Shown here: in pieces, positions 45,630-57,191 of the stretch
Layout: every line of letters begins with the position of its first letter
Position numbering within the stretch: the stretch's first letter is position 1
Origin: Chinchilla lanigera
Taxonomy: Eukaryota; Chordata; Mammalia; Rodentia; Chinchillidae
Direction of reading: 5' to 3'
NCBI RefSeq assembly: GCF_000276665.1
Contig: NW_004955473.1
Coordinates: forward strand, 4,512,608 to 4,576,607
Length of the DNA: 64,000 nt
Notes under the pieces: model-generated
The model's database searches: none
What the model saw: the letters and a program-made list of their open reading frames with translations, nothing else
What the model was told of the DNA's origin: nothing
Translations under genes and position numbers: made by a program

Positions 45630-46515
45630 TGTGTTGGTTTGGGGCTTATTTTGCAAGGGGAACAATAATATAGTCCAGGACACATATTTTATAAGATTAT
45701 TTATAATAGTCACCCAAAGAATGATATACAAGACAGTGCAGGAAATCTGTCCACACAACATAGATCAAGAATCCAGCTGAGGGCCTGGATCCCACGATAA
45801 TGTCCTACATGAGTCCATCTTAAGACCTAGAGCTCATAACAATGCCTCCCACGCATCCACCTGGAGACTTAGAGCCCATAACAATGTCTCATGCAGGCTT
45901 GTTTCATGGATCTGCGCTGCAAAGGCCCAAAGGTCAGTGGTGGAATCTACGAAATCTGTGCCTGTAGGATGAAGGATATGTACTAGCAGGCTGAGGGATC
46001 TGCACTGGAGCCAGGAAGTGACACTCAGAAGAAGCAGAGCTTCCCCGAAAGCTACCACAGCCATCCTCAGCAACAGTGAGGTCCCGAGCTCCTCTGATGA
46101 TCAAGATGTTTGAGTTCCCATCAGGGAAGCCAATGCAGCAAGCTTCTCCAGGAAGAGTACCATCTTCCCCACCAGAGCCAGGAAGCAATGCTCAAAGTGA
46201 GGACCAGAGCTCCCCCAAAGTGACCCGAAGCTATTCTCAGTGCCAACAAGGTCCCAAGCTCCTCAGAGGGTGAAAACAGCCAAGTTCATCAGAAAAGCCA
46301 GCATGACAAGCTCCTCCAAAACAACCAACCGGTCCTTACAGCTTCTACCAGCTCCCAACAGCCTCTCTCAGCTCCCAACAGCCTTATTCTCCTTCTCCAG
46401 TTCTGCCTGTTATGCTGCTGGCAACAACCCCCAGGTGGACCTCCCACACCCAGCACCATGCTTACTCAGTTCAGCTGGGGGTTATAAGTTGACCACCAGT
46501 TATCAATCCACTACA
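45630..46515 (-). mobile_element. LTR of an unnamed family, copy 2, with 5-bp duplication
   Basis: 886 bp with TGTGTTGGTT...CCACTACA ends and GGGAC on both sides (45625-45629, 46516-46520), i.e. TG...CA ends and a 5-bp duplication, as made by a retroviral integrase. It matches 12631-13285 but is longer because of a ~167-bp tandem duplication at 46011-46320. Frames on it (45834-46188 minus, 46076-46273 plus) are not coding. Orientation is tentative. Confidence 0.8.
46011..46320. repeat. ~167-bp tandem duplication inside the LTR
   Basis: Two diverged units start at CCAGGAAGTGACACTC (46011) and CCAGGAAGCAATGCTC (46178). Both continue through CAGAGCT(C/T)CCC, AGGTCCC(G/A)AGCTCCTC and CAAGCT(T/C)CTCC. 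Copy 1 of the LTR has only one unit. Confidence 0.85.
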
Positions 46516-46727
46516 GGGACCTTCATTATTGGTGATTTTCGCTCACAGTTCATTCTTCTCTTCACTACTTCTGCTGTCATCATTCTTGCCAATTTCAGTA
46601 TCTATATGAAGTCTACAAGTATACATATGTATATTCACTGCCTGTCCTGTAAACAGTCCATTAACCCTGGCTTCTCAGTGGCCTGACTTCCTGTACTCCA
46701 AAAATACTGTCCTCTAGCCACCCTCAG

Positions 46728-46760
46728 ACACACACACACACACACACATGCACACACACT
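46728..46760. repeat. (CA)n microsatellite
   Basis: Short CA run interrupted by one TG. Confidence 0.9.
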
Positions 46761-47546
46761 CCTGCCTTAGAACTTGTCATTGCAAATGACTGCACCATAT
46801 TAAAAATCTCCGTTTTAAGCACGTCACTCTTCTCTTTCTACTTAATTTTTTCTAATACCTCTCTGCACCCAATCTTCCCATTCTTAGCCATCTTTTCCCC
46901 CCATCTCTTCCTCATACCCTCACTTCCATGTTTCTCTGACTTACATTCTCTGGCCCATAATTATAATCACTTCCTCACATCCATCCTGAGCTCCCACCCG
47001 CCTCTCTTCCCAACATACTCACTTGGAAGAACCTGAGCCAACATTAAATTCAATTCTCTCCATCTTTTTACTATGCACATCCCAGCAACCAATCGCAGCT
47101 GGAGGAGGTTTCATTTTTAAACTCTATGCCTCAAATCACAAATGGGTTCTCATGCTCCCAAGGCATTACTCCTAGATTGTTGTGTCTAGCTTTAAACTCT
47201 GTCCTGAAGTCTGGGATCATGTCACGAACTGCCTACTGGGCATCCATATTTGAATGGGCATGTTAAATTTCATTTGTACAAAACCAAAGCACGATTTGCT
47301 GTACATCTGCACTCCTCCCGCATGTACCATCACAGTTGTTAATTTCATCCTTCTAGTTCCTCAAGCCAAACACATAGAATGATCTTTGATTATTCTGTTT
47401 CTTGTAGGCACGCTCTCAATTCATCAACAGCCTTTTAGCTCTACCCTTAATACATATTCATAACCAAAACTCTTCTCACTACCACTTTTGCTGCCTCCCT
47501 GGACCAAGCTCCTCTTGTCTCATGCCCAATCACTACAACAGCTTTC

Positions 47547-48017
47547 TGTTATGGGTTGTGTGTTCCCCAAATATTCGTGAGAATCTTAATCTCGGTTACC
47601 TCAAAGTGTAGTCTTATTTGGACACAAGGTCATTGCAGATGTAATTAGCTAGGTTTAAATGAGGTTGGATTTGAGCAGGTATTCCTTAATCTGATATGAC
47701 TGTGCCCTATTAGAAGAGAGCCCCGGAGGGCAGGTAGCCAGGTAAAGACAGAGACGCACAGGAAGGAGGAAACCTGTGACTACAGAGGCACAGATTAGAG
47801 TGCCGCAGCTGCAAACAACAGAATGCCAAAGATCAACAGCCACTGCCAGAAGCTAAGAGGCAAGGAGGAATTCTACCCAAGTCCCAGGTGGTGCACGGCC
47901 CCAGTAACAGGTTGATTTCAGACCTCCAGCTTCTAGGTCTGTGAGACAATAAATTTCTGTCGTGTTAAGCCACCCAGTTTATAGTACTTCGTTATGGTGA
48001 CCCTAGGAAACTAATAA
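47547..48017 (+). mobile_element. MaLR (MLT1-like) solo LTR in an L2
   Basis: TGTTATGGGTTGTGTGTTCCCC at the start, CTTATTTGGACACAAGGTCATTG, TCAGACCTCCAGCTTCTAGG, GACAATAAATTTCTGTCGTG, and CTAGGAAACTAATAAA at the end: the full MaLR LTR order. Confidence 0.78.
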
Positions 48018-48514
48018 ATCTCTTAACTGATTTCCTGCTTTCCACCTATGACCTCCTGTCTAGTTCCAATACTGCAGCCAGAATGATCCTGTTAAACCTT
48101 AAGTCAGCTCATCCATCTCGGTTCCAAGTCCTATAATATCTCCCCATTTCAGCCAGAGTAAAGGCCTTACAAAGGCCTACAAGTTCCTATAAAACTTGGC
48201 TCCCTTTATTCATCGAACCCCTCCTCCCTTATTCTCTCCCTACCTCCACTCTGCGTGAGCCATTCTGGCCAGCTTTCCTGCTCTGTCACACTTGCTTCCA
48301 TCAGGTCTTTGCACTCAGGGCCTTCTCCGGTGACACCAGCAGGCCCTCAGTGCAAATTCCACTATGCTTGCCTGGCTTTAGGTGGAGTACGGTCCATATG
48401 CATTTGGGTTTACCTGCTTGTACTGCTTTATAGAAACAGATCCTTATAGGCCTGAACTGGAGGCAAAACCATGGCGTTGCAAACTACCTATTTGGGAAGA
48501 CTGTACAGTTTTAT

Positions 48515-48700
48515 GGTTGCACAGGTAAGGACTTGGAGTCCTCCAGACCTGACTTAATTAATCCTATCACTTAAGCTTTCTGTGCCTCTGTTCCCCTTTC
48601 AGTCAAATGGGAAAATAATGTTAACTACATTCCTAAATCAGATGATATATGCAAGGTGCTTGCCACATTGCAAGCATTCAGTAAGTTCTTATTAGTCAAT
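48515..48700 (+). mobile_element. MIR ancient SINE
   Basis: AAGCTTTCTGTGCCTCTGTTCC, GTCAAATGGGAAAATAATG, TGCAAGGTGCTTGCCACATTGCAAGC. Confidence 0.72.
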
Positions 48701-48720
48701 GATATTTAAAAGAAGTTCAA

Positions 48721-49098
48721 AGCTCATTACTGAGGTAGCAAAAGTAATTATGTTGAGGTCTACTGAAAATAAGCTAGTCTGACATTTGAGCAGCCATATA
48801 TTCTTTTCGTATAAGTTCTGACTTTAAAACTTCTTCGTGAAATTCAGATCAAATATTTGAGGAAACAAGGGATTTCAACAAACATACAAAAGTCTCTGTA
48901 CCTCTGCCATTCTCTGTATCCAGTGATGTAGGCATCCTAGCACCAGCACAACTGGCCTTCTCAAGTCTGGTAATCAGCTCATTTCCTGGCCAAAGTTTGT
49001 GGTCCCGTAAGTACTGATACCCTCAAGTACCGCCTCATACCAGCCCCAACACACATTCCAATATCAAGATTGATTTGGCTTTTAAACAAGGAAAATAA
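48721..49098. other. Non-coding stretch, nothing recognised
   Basis: No gene or repeat recognised. Confidence 0.5.
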
Positions 49099-49113
49099 TC
49101 TTTGCCTTTTTCT

Positions 49114-49218
49114 TTTTTTTTTTTTTTTTTTTGGTTTTTCTCTGGTACCAGGAACCGAACTCACGACCTTGCGCTTGCCAGGCAGGTGCTTTTGCTGCTG
49201 AGCTAAATCCCCAGCCCC
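49114..49218 (-). mobile_element. ID-type SINE with 15-bp target duplication
   Basis: Inverted ID copy (poly-T, ...CTAAATCCCCAGCCCC) flanked by TCTTTGCCTTTTTCT (49099-49113, 49219-49233). Confidence 0.93.
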
Positions 49219-49233
49219 TCTTTGCCTTTTTCT

Positions 49234-50690
49234 ATAGAGCCATCGTGTTTACAAAGGAAATTTTTTAATCTGTAAAAACCAAAGCAAATCTCGTATATTC
49301 AAAGGGAAGGCAACATCTCTAGGACAGGGCCAGTGATAGGGTTGTGGTGATAATTCTGCCTCTGTGAAAGTATGAGAAAATTGTGGGGAGAACATACAAA
49401 ACCTCCGGAGGGTGTATAGTACCACCTAAGGCATAGAGGTAGAATTAGGCTTACATGGAAAATCCAGTATTTCGACATCTATGATGTGAGAAATAGATTG
49501 CCTATTTTTTCATTCTAAAAGTGAAATAGAAGATTTAAGATAAATAAGAAGGGATATCAATGTACCAAAATTGTGGTATTTTAAACGATGGATGGAAGTT
49601 TGTTTGAAACCTTTTTCTCCCTTGTTTGGTTTCCAAAATTGCTACAGGATTTTATCCTCAGAATTTTGCATGGTCTTTGGGAGCAGTGCGCCCTCTAGTG
49701 ATGACAGTGATGACTTACACGTGAACGAGCACTTTGTAAGAACCCTTTAGCCTGAACAATTTCAAATTTCTTCTAAAGGCAATAAAAGGGAAATGATTTG
49801 TCCGACTCAAACTTTTAAGGAAACCACTTTCCTGCAAAAACTTACACCATCAAACTGTTTACTTTTATAATTCTCTTTTTTATTATAAAGGAAATATACC
49901 CACTGTTCGTGTCTTTAGGAGATACATTCATAAGTGACTGATTTTTTTGCTATAATAAGCATATGTTACCTCTAATTTTTAATATTTCACTTTGAAATGT
50001 TATAATCAGGAAGCTATAAGTAATGTCAGAACAAGCACCTGTGAACATACCATCTAGGTCTTTAGAATTATGACATTTTCCTGTCTTTGATTCACAGTTG
50101 TTAATTACTTTTTAGTTTGGAACTTGCAAAAAGTTGCAAGTACAACTCAGATTTTTCCAGTTGCCAATTTAATGCACAATATCACCCAAATTCAGGATTT
50201 AATATGAGCAGAAACATTTTCCTACATCAACACAATGCAACCGTCAAAATTTTCAGACTTCATTTAAGGTCCGATTGTCTCAATAATGTCCTAGGATGGC
50301 CCTGCACACAGAGTCCAGTTGCTCTACCTTCTTGGACATCAGCATCCCAAGCTAAGTTGCTTCTGCTGTGGGATGCCTTCCTCACCTCACCCAGGCTCTG
50401 AAGGACCCGCAGCAGATCCCCAAGCTTGTTGCCAGGTAGAAAAAGGTTTGTTCACCTTGCCCAGGCTCAGAGGCCTGGCACAGCCCTCACAGACGGTCTC
50501 CTTGTTCTACTTGGGCTAAGATTCCATCGCTGGGCTTTTCTCTGCTTAGATATCCAGCTCCCACTGCCCAGGTTCTGATACTCCACACCCTGCCACCCAA
50601 TCTGCAAGGTGCCCTCATTCCCCTGCTCCTGCTCTGAATTCCCCACGGTGGGCAGTGCCCACACAAGGACACTCTCTGTCTTCTTTAGGC
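49234..50690. other. Non-coding stretch, no gene seen
   Basis: Apparently single-copy; includes a candidate CTCF site. The GC-rich part 50290-50660 has short frames on both strands without recognisable domains. Confidence 0.45.
49685..49701 (-). promoter_or_regulatory. Candidate CTCF-binding motif
   Basis: On the minus strand TCACTAGAGGGCGCACT matches the CTCF core pattern CCASYAGRKGGCRS at all but the first C. It lies in sequence where I see no repeat. Motif match only. Confidence 0.35.
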
Positions 50691-51530
50691 TGTGTTACAG
50701 GTTGAAAGATATGCTACAGTCCTAACTCCCAGTATCTCAGAAAGCTGCAGATTTAATTCATTCAAATGAGGTCCTACTGGAGTAGGGCGAGTCCATACCC
50801 ACAGTGACTAGTGGCTGCATAAAGAGATGGCCATATGCAGATAGAATCACAGGATGAATTCCTTGTAACAGTGAAGGCAGACAGTGGAGTTATGCAGTTG
50901 AAAGCCAGCCCACAGCAAAGATTGCTGGCAAACCCCCAGAAGCTCGGGAGAGGCACAAAACATTCCTCCACAAGTTTCAGAGGGAGTATTGGCCTCCTGG
51001 CACCTTGACTTCAGACTTCTGGCGCCCAGAACAGTGAGACAATGCATTTCTGTCACTTTAAGCCATTTGGTTTGTGGCACTGTACTTAGTCATAGCAGAC
51101 CTAAGAAATAACACGGACTTTGGTACTGAGAAGAGGGATACTGCTGTAACACAGACCTTAAAATGTGGAAGTTTTGGGATTGGGTAAAGGGTGGAGGCCA
51201 GAAGAATTTTGAGGCTCACAATAAAAAAATATATATAGATTACTCTGAAGAGAATATTCCTTAAAGTATGAATGTTACAGATGCTTTGGGTAAAGCCCCA
51301 GGCAGAAATGAAGAACAAGATACTGGACATTAGAAGGACATTAGAAGAAAGGGGACCCTTGTTATAAAGGGTCAGAGGACTTGGTTGACTTGTCTTTAGC
51401 TATATGGGGGAAATGTAGAAACTGTAAGAGTTGAACTTGGATGTTTAGCTAAGGAAACGTCCAAGGCAAGTATGAACATGCAGTCTGGTTTCTCCTTGCT
51501 GTTAATAGTATGATGAAAGAAAGAGATAAA

Positions 51531-51697
51531 TTAACACATTTCTGCTGACTCAAACCAGACTGTCCCACTGGACAGTTTGTACCACCCAATGGGCCTGTCC
51601 CATGCCCCCAGATGGGACAGTCATGCATGTACAGCTGGTGTTCAGAGCTGCCCAGCAGTGAAACATACAAATAATAGCCCAGTCGTGAATGTGTTAA
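51531..51697 (+). mobile_element. piggyBac-like MITE, copy B (complete)
   Basis: 167 bp from TTAACACATTTCTGC to GAATGTGTTAA. Terminal inverted repeat TTAACACATT with TTAA at both edges; no coding capacity. Shared blocks with 1-370: GACTGTCCCA, CAGTTTGTACCACC, GGGACAGTCATGCATG, AGAGCTGCCCAGCAGTGAAA. It lies inside MaLR internal sequence and is therefore younger than it. Confidence 0.62.
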
Positions 51698-52369
51698 GGA
51701 ATGAATTGTGAAGTAAAACAGGAGCCATAACTTAAGAATTTGATTATATTCAGTCAGCCTAACCATATCGCAAAATAGAAAAGAAGGAAGGGAGGAATGA
51801 AAGGAGTTGGGGAGAAAGAGAGCTACATTCTAGAGGGAACACCAAACATGGGGCTGGGCAACCATATTTTGGCAAAAGGATTACAAGTGTAATTTATGGA
51901 TCCAGTCAACCAACTAGCAGAATCCAGAAACAGAGATACAGTTATCCAGTAAAGACCTGTGAAGGAACCTCTTTGCTGATGGCTTGGATTTCAGTAAATA
52001 ACAGAGGAGGCCAACAAATTTTTGAGAATTTAACACCAAAGAAACATTACCAGCTCAAACTGAAAGCAACAGAGATGGACAAAATGAAGGACAAATAACT
52101 AGTAGAGCCAATCAGATGCACACAACTGGGCCACTGCATCTCCTGAGTTCCACAAAGCAGAGCCACTGCCGAGGTCTGAGAGAGTAGGACCTCAGGGTCC
52201 TACTCTACATGTAAAATATATTCATCCCATTCCAACATCTACTGCCCAGGGCCAGGGCAGTAGAGTTGGTGCCCAAGGATGGAGAGGCTGGCCCACCATG
52301 CAGGGTCAATAGGGCCAGGCCAACTTATTTCTTTCTCCTTTCCAGAGGATGGAGATGCTCGCCAGGGCT

Positions 52370-53050
52370 AAGAAGATAGGATCATGTTAGGGTCCCACTG
52401 GACAGGGCCACTATCTAGTGCTGAAAGGGTGGGTCCACTGCCAGAGTGCCACTGGGTAAGACCACTGCCTGGGGCTGAGGGGGTGGGGGCACTGCCAAAG
52501 TTCTCAGCTGCTGGCCAACACCGAGGGGGTGAGGTCACTGCTTGAGTTCCAGTGGGAGGGGTCACTGCCAGAGACCCTGGACCACTGTCCAGGGCTGAGG
52601 GGATGGAGCCACTGCCCAGGAATGAGGAACAGAGCTGCCATCCTGGACCAAGGAGGCAATTGCAGAGGTTAAGGTTGCCTCTTCCATTGCAGGAGGTGGT
52701 GATACTAGCCAAGGTCGAGAGAGAAAGGCTACTTACTACTCAAGGCCAATAGGATAGGCTGAAATCTGGGTTACAGAGGGCAGGATGAGTCCCTGAGCTC
52801 CAGAGGGTGGCCTTCTCTCTTTCTTACAAGGATTGTGGTCACTGCCCTGGGCTGAGAGGGTAAGTTTGTCTCATTTCTGGAGAGCATGACCATTTCCTGG
52901 ATTCTAGAGAACCAAATGGCTGTCAAGGCTTGAGGCAGGTGGGACTGCTGCCCAGGGTTGAGGGAAAGGTTACCATTCAGGGATGAGGAAGCGGGGTTGA
53001 AGGGCCAGCAGACCAGGTAGCCTCTTTGAGAGTATAAGGTGGCCATGTAG
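52370..53050. repeat. Degenerate GC-rich tandem-like array
   Basis: Recurring units of about 50-65 bp around (G)GGGGTGGGG..CACTGCC..AG..(C/T)CC, e.g. near 52430, 52490, 52530, 52570, 52610, within MaLR internal sequence. The 114-codon minus frame across it (52368-52712) is a by-product of the repeat. Confidence 0.55.
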
Positions 53051-54806
53051 GACTGAAGCAGTTGGCCCCATGAACAGTGCCCCAGAGAATTATTCTGAAG
53101 TCTAAAAATCTAATAGAATCTGGCCTGCAATGTTGACAATTGCCTTGGAGAAGTGATACCTTTCCCCCTCCACTTTCTCCTTTTTGGAATGGAAATATTT
53201 ATCCTATGCCTGTCCTGCCCTTGTATATTAGAAGCAGATAACTTGTTTTTTAGGTTTTATAGATCTACTGCTAGAGAGGAACTTCACCTCATTATAGGCC
53301 GTGCCCTAAGTCTCACTCATACCTGATTTGATGATATCTTTAACTTATTACTGATGCTGGAATGTATTAAGACTCCTGGGGATGTTGGAATGGGATGAAT
53401 ATATTTTACATGTAGAAAGGAGGTGGCAAACTGCACACTGTCCCTGACTCCCAGCTTGTGGTCTGAGAGAGAAGGATCAAATCTACAAAGACACAGTGAG
53501 GGCAGGTGAATCCAGAGGCCTCCAGGGAGAAACACACCAATGGAATGGAGCAGTGGATGCTGTGAACTAGAAAAGCTGGTGAGCAACTCCAGTCCTGGAG
53601 AAGGTGATTAGCCAGATGCCGTACTGGGGAAGGGCCAACTGAACCTGGAACTTGGAGCAGCCCTGGCTGAACTTCATCTCAGTGCTCCCAGTGACTGGGA
53701 GAGGCACAACCACGGGAGACATCCATGGTCAAGGAACCAAGGTCAGGCTGGCAAGAGACACCCAGAACATCTCAGGCTCCAACTCCACAACCAGATGCCA
53801 GGATCAGCATAAACGTCTGTGGAATTGAAAGTACCAGAATCAGTTCCCTGCCCTATTCCACCTGCAGCCTTGCTGGGATCATCCAGCACAGATCTACGCT
53901 CTATCTGCCTCCTTTGTCTACCGCAGACAGTAGAAATACATGCTGAATTGGACACTACCACAAAACTGTAGACCCAAGAAGATAACTACAGGTTTGAAAT
54001 CACTTTTTTTCTTTTCTTTTTTCTTGATTGTTTTACTTTTTCATACACATGAACATTATTTTTATGGGTTTTTTTGTTTTTTCCATCTTTCCCTCCTGTC
54101 TTCTTCACCGGTTTCTCAATCTCTTAATCTTCGTTTTTCCTTAAGCCTTCATTCTAAGCTCTTCCTCTATTTTTCCCCTTATCCCTTTTCAATTTTTTGC
54201 TCTGAGGGAGGGGAACTGCTGAAGGGACAGAGCTTTTGAGGGGATACTTACTATATATAACTTTCTGATTTGTTTTAGATTTTGTTGTATAACCATAACT
54301 CTTGAACCTATGGTTAAAGGCAGAAAGTTAACAGTTACTACAGTTTGTCATTTTCTAGATTGTGCTTCATGCTATTGTTATTACTGATGGTACTACTTTA
54401 GCCAAAGTGACACAGTTGTGATCAGTTGTTCTTCCCTGTAGGCAAATATCAAGATTGTCTAGGGGTCATAAATAATACCTTAGTACAGTACCAAAAAATT
54501 GAGTGCTAGGCCAAATAGACAGCAATTTCTTATCCCAAATAAATTGAAGAGGCAGGAACTTGGGACAGACACAAAAGCCAAAAGTCACCCACACATAGAA
54601 GACATCACTGAAAATTAGTCATTTCTTAGGGGTTCTCAATACTAGTAATAAATCTATATTCCATAAGCAGCTTATAAGCATCAACACAGAAACAAATTTT
54701 TAAAACATAGAAAATGAAAAGATATGGAATCAAGATGCAACCCCAGACCTCCAGCTCTCCAAGGCAAATCCAGGGGGCATTGATGTAGAAGAAATAAAAA
54801 GCCACT

Positions 54807-57170
54807 GTCTTAATTACTTTTCTTGTTGCTGAGACAAAATACCCAACACACAAAGTTAGGGGAGGAAAGCTTTATTTAGCTCACAGTTTGTAGAGATTTC
54901 AGTCCATAATCAGCTGGCTCCAAGGCAGTGTGGCTCAGCAGAGAACAGTTCATGGTGGGCAGACAACATGGTGGGCAAAGCAACAAGGGAGAGAGAGGGA
55001 GAGAAGCCTCTTTCTGTTCCTCATATTGTATCCAGTCTACCCAACCTAAGGTGGGTGTAGCACTCAAACCCTTAATCCCAGCATTGGACCATGAATCAAT
55101 CACCAACTTTAGATTCAGCCACCTCTAAAAAGCCCATCCCCATGACTGCACGAGGCTTTGGGGGACACCAACTGTAACGTTCCACCCCTGGCCCCCCAAA
55201 GAGTCATGTACATTTTTTTTATGCCAGCTAATTATGGACTGAAGCCTCTACAAACTGTGGGCCAAATAAACCTTTTCCCTTTTAACTTTGGGTTCAGGTG
55301 TTTTGCCTCAGCAATGACAAAAGTAACTAAGAGTGAATTTGGTGCCAGAGAAGTGGGGTCAATTCTGTGACTATACCTAACCATGTGGTTCAGAAGCCTT
55401 TGGGAATAGCTTGTGGGAAATTTAGAATGATTTGGAGATGCCGGCTGAAAAAGTAGAGCTAGAATGCCTTAGACTGTTCTGTATGGGAGATTCAGGTAAG
55501 AGCTCAGAAGATCAGAAGGTTGATGGAAATCCTGTGGGAAAAGATCAGGCTTGGGAAGTTTCTATGAGGAAAAAGTGCTGCATTGGTTTTTGGGCTCCAG
55601 ACAATGTGTATTATGGCTGGTAGAAAATTTGTCTGCACTTTGCTCTTATCCAGAGACTTTGTCTGAGACTAAGATTAAAGGCAGTGGACCAATTAATCTT
55701 GTTGAAGAAATTTCAAGGCAATCTAATGCTGTAGTGGTGGCATGGCTACCGTTGGGGGATTTTACTCAGATTTATGTTGAGAATCAAGAGCAAAGAGTCC
55801 AGAAGAATGATTTAAAATGTTGTGAGTTTGGCCAGTAAAGAAGCTCTAGGAAAGCTGTGGACTGCAAAAATAGAGCAGAGGAGATATTGATTGCTGAGAA
55901 GGAATAGAAGAATAGACAAGGGCATCACAAGAAGCAGCAGGATGCCACTCCTTGGAGCCTCACAATTGCGAAAATGAAAGACTTTGCTTTGGAAAGAAGA
56001 CAGAGAGGACCATATTTCAGAATGGCAGCAGCCTAGATAATTTGTTCCTCAGAATTGGATTTAAACTCCTCAGTGCTTCAGGAACTCAACCCCCACAGCC
56101 AAGAGAAAGGAAGGCCTGGTTACTATTCCTGCTGCCAACAGACCTTGGCATCATCCATGTGGTGCTGATTTTAAGTGCATGCAGAAAGGAAGAATTGTAG
56201 GGTCAGGAAGGCTTCCAACTAGATTTCAGAAGGCCTGGGCGACCAAGCAATGTGTGCCTGAGAGGGCAGTCTGTGAAGCTGTGAGTGTGAAGCCAAAAGT
56301 ACAGCGGAGACCCCAGAAGTTTGGGAAAGCCAGGAATGTGGATCATCTGAGCAAAACTTCAAGGAGAGAGCAGAGTGGACCTGGAAGAGAAGGTTTGGGA
56401 GCTACAACCACCAGCAGTGCAGTAGAGGCAGAATCACCTGAGCCCTTTGGAGTTCACATCTTGACACAGATTGCCTCAGATGCTGCACATGGAGCTATAA
56501 GACTTAGTAATTTCCCTGTTGAACTTGCTTTTGCCCCATTTCTTTGTATCCCCCTGTTTGTAACTTTTGAAATGGAAATGTCTATCTTGTACCATTTAAT
56601 TTGGAAGAGTTTAACTTTCCTTTCATTTGTACAGGGGATTGCAGCTAAGAGTTTGCCTTACATCTCAGAGGAGACTTTGGACTTGGACTTTTCAGCAGTG
56701 CTGAAAATGTTAGAACTGTGGCAACTCTTAGAGATGGAATAAATGCCTTTTGTATAAAGGAATGTACATAAATCTTTGGTGGGCCAGGGGCAGAATGTTA
56801 TGGTTGGTTTCTAAATGTCCCCCAAAAGCCTCATGCAGTCATGGGGATGGGCATTTTAGAGGTGGCTGACTCTAAATTTGGTGACTGATTCATGGTCCAA
56901 TGCTGGGATTAAGGGTGTGAGTACTACATCTACCCTAGGTTGGGTAGACTGGATACAATATGAGGAACAGAAAGAGGCTTCTCTCCCTCTCTCTCCCTTG
57001 TTGCTTTGCTACAGTCTGCCCACCATGAACTGTTCTCTGCCGAGCCACCCTGCCTTGGAGCCAGCAGATTATGGACTGAAACCTTTACAAACTGAGCCAA
57101 AATAAAGCTTTCCTCCCCTAACTTTGTGTGTTGGGTATTTTGTCTCAGCAATGAGAGAAGTAATTAAGAC
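54807..57170. mobile_element. MaLR block with ~415-bp inverted arms
   Basis: Left arm (54807 to about 55222) is the end of a MaLR internal region plus its LTR in minus orientation; right arm (about 56752-57170) is the same sequence in plus orientation, from ATGTACATAAATCTTTGG through the LTR to TAATTAAGAC. The loop holds the last ~112 bp of another plus-strand LTR (55224-55335: TTATGGACTGAAGCCTC, GCCAAATAAACC) and 1.4 kb of internal sequence with GGTGCCAGAGAAGTGGGG. The 187-codon frame 56179-56742 falls in that internal region; I recognise no domain in it. Confidence 0.8.
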
Positions 57171-57191
57171 AAAAGGGAACCAACAACAAGA

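Larger units (their letters stand above)
45420..48420 (+). mobile_element. Long ancient LINE (L2/CR1 type), split by two LTRs
   Basis: Pieces of one plus-strand LINE: an apurinic-type endonuclease region (frame IAVIYPPPEEGD before 45630, then FIIGDFRSQF after 46515 and a TTGTCATTGCAAATGACTGC block near 46770), then L2 3'-end wording at 47330-47545 and 48020-48420 (AGCCAGAATGATCCTG, CAGGTCTTTGCACTCAGGGCC). An LTR (45630-46515) and an MLT1-like LTR (47547-48017) interrupt it. No open frame survives. Continuity of the middle part is inferred. Confidence 0.62.
50693..53430 (+). mobile_element. MaLR (MLT1-like) LTR plus internal region
   Basis: LTR 50693 to about 51110 (TGTTACAGGTTGAAAG ... TTCAGACTTCTGGCGCCCAG ... 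TGAGACAATGCATTTCTG), then MaLR internal sequence (TTTGGTACTGAGAAGAGGG, AGTTTTGGGATTGGGTAAAG, GAAGAATTTTGAGGCTCACA) to about 53430 (TCCTGGGGATGTTGGAATGGG). A piggyBac-like MITE is inserted at 51531-51697. MaLR elements lack pol and need a partner; no open frame is kept. Confidence 0.72.

Noticed and set aside
46240..46686. 148-codon plus frame as a gene
   Set aside because: Spans the end of an LTR and the endonuclease region of an ancient LINE (GDF motif); a chimeric chance frame.
52368..52712. 114-codon Ser/Gly/Pro-rich minus frame as a repeat protein
   Set aside because: Reading of a GC-rich repeat within a MaLR internal region.
56179..56742. 187-codon plus frame as a host gene
   Set aside because: It lies wholly in MaLR internal sequence between LTR arms; no independent domain seen.
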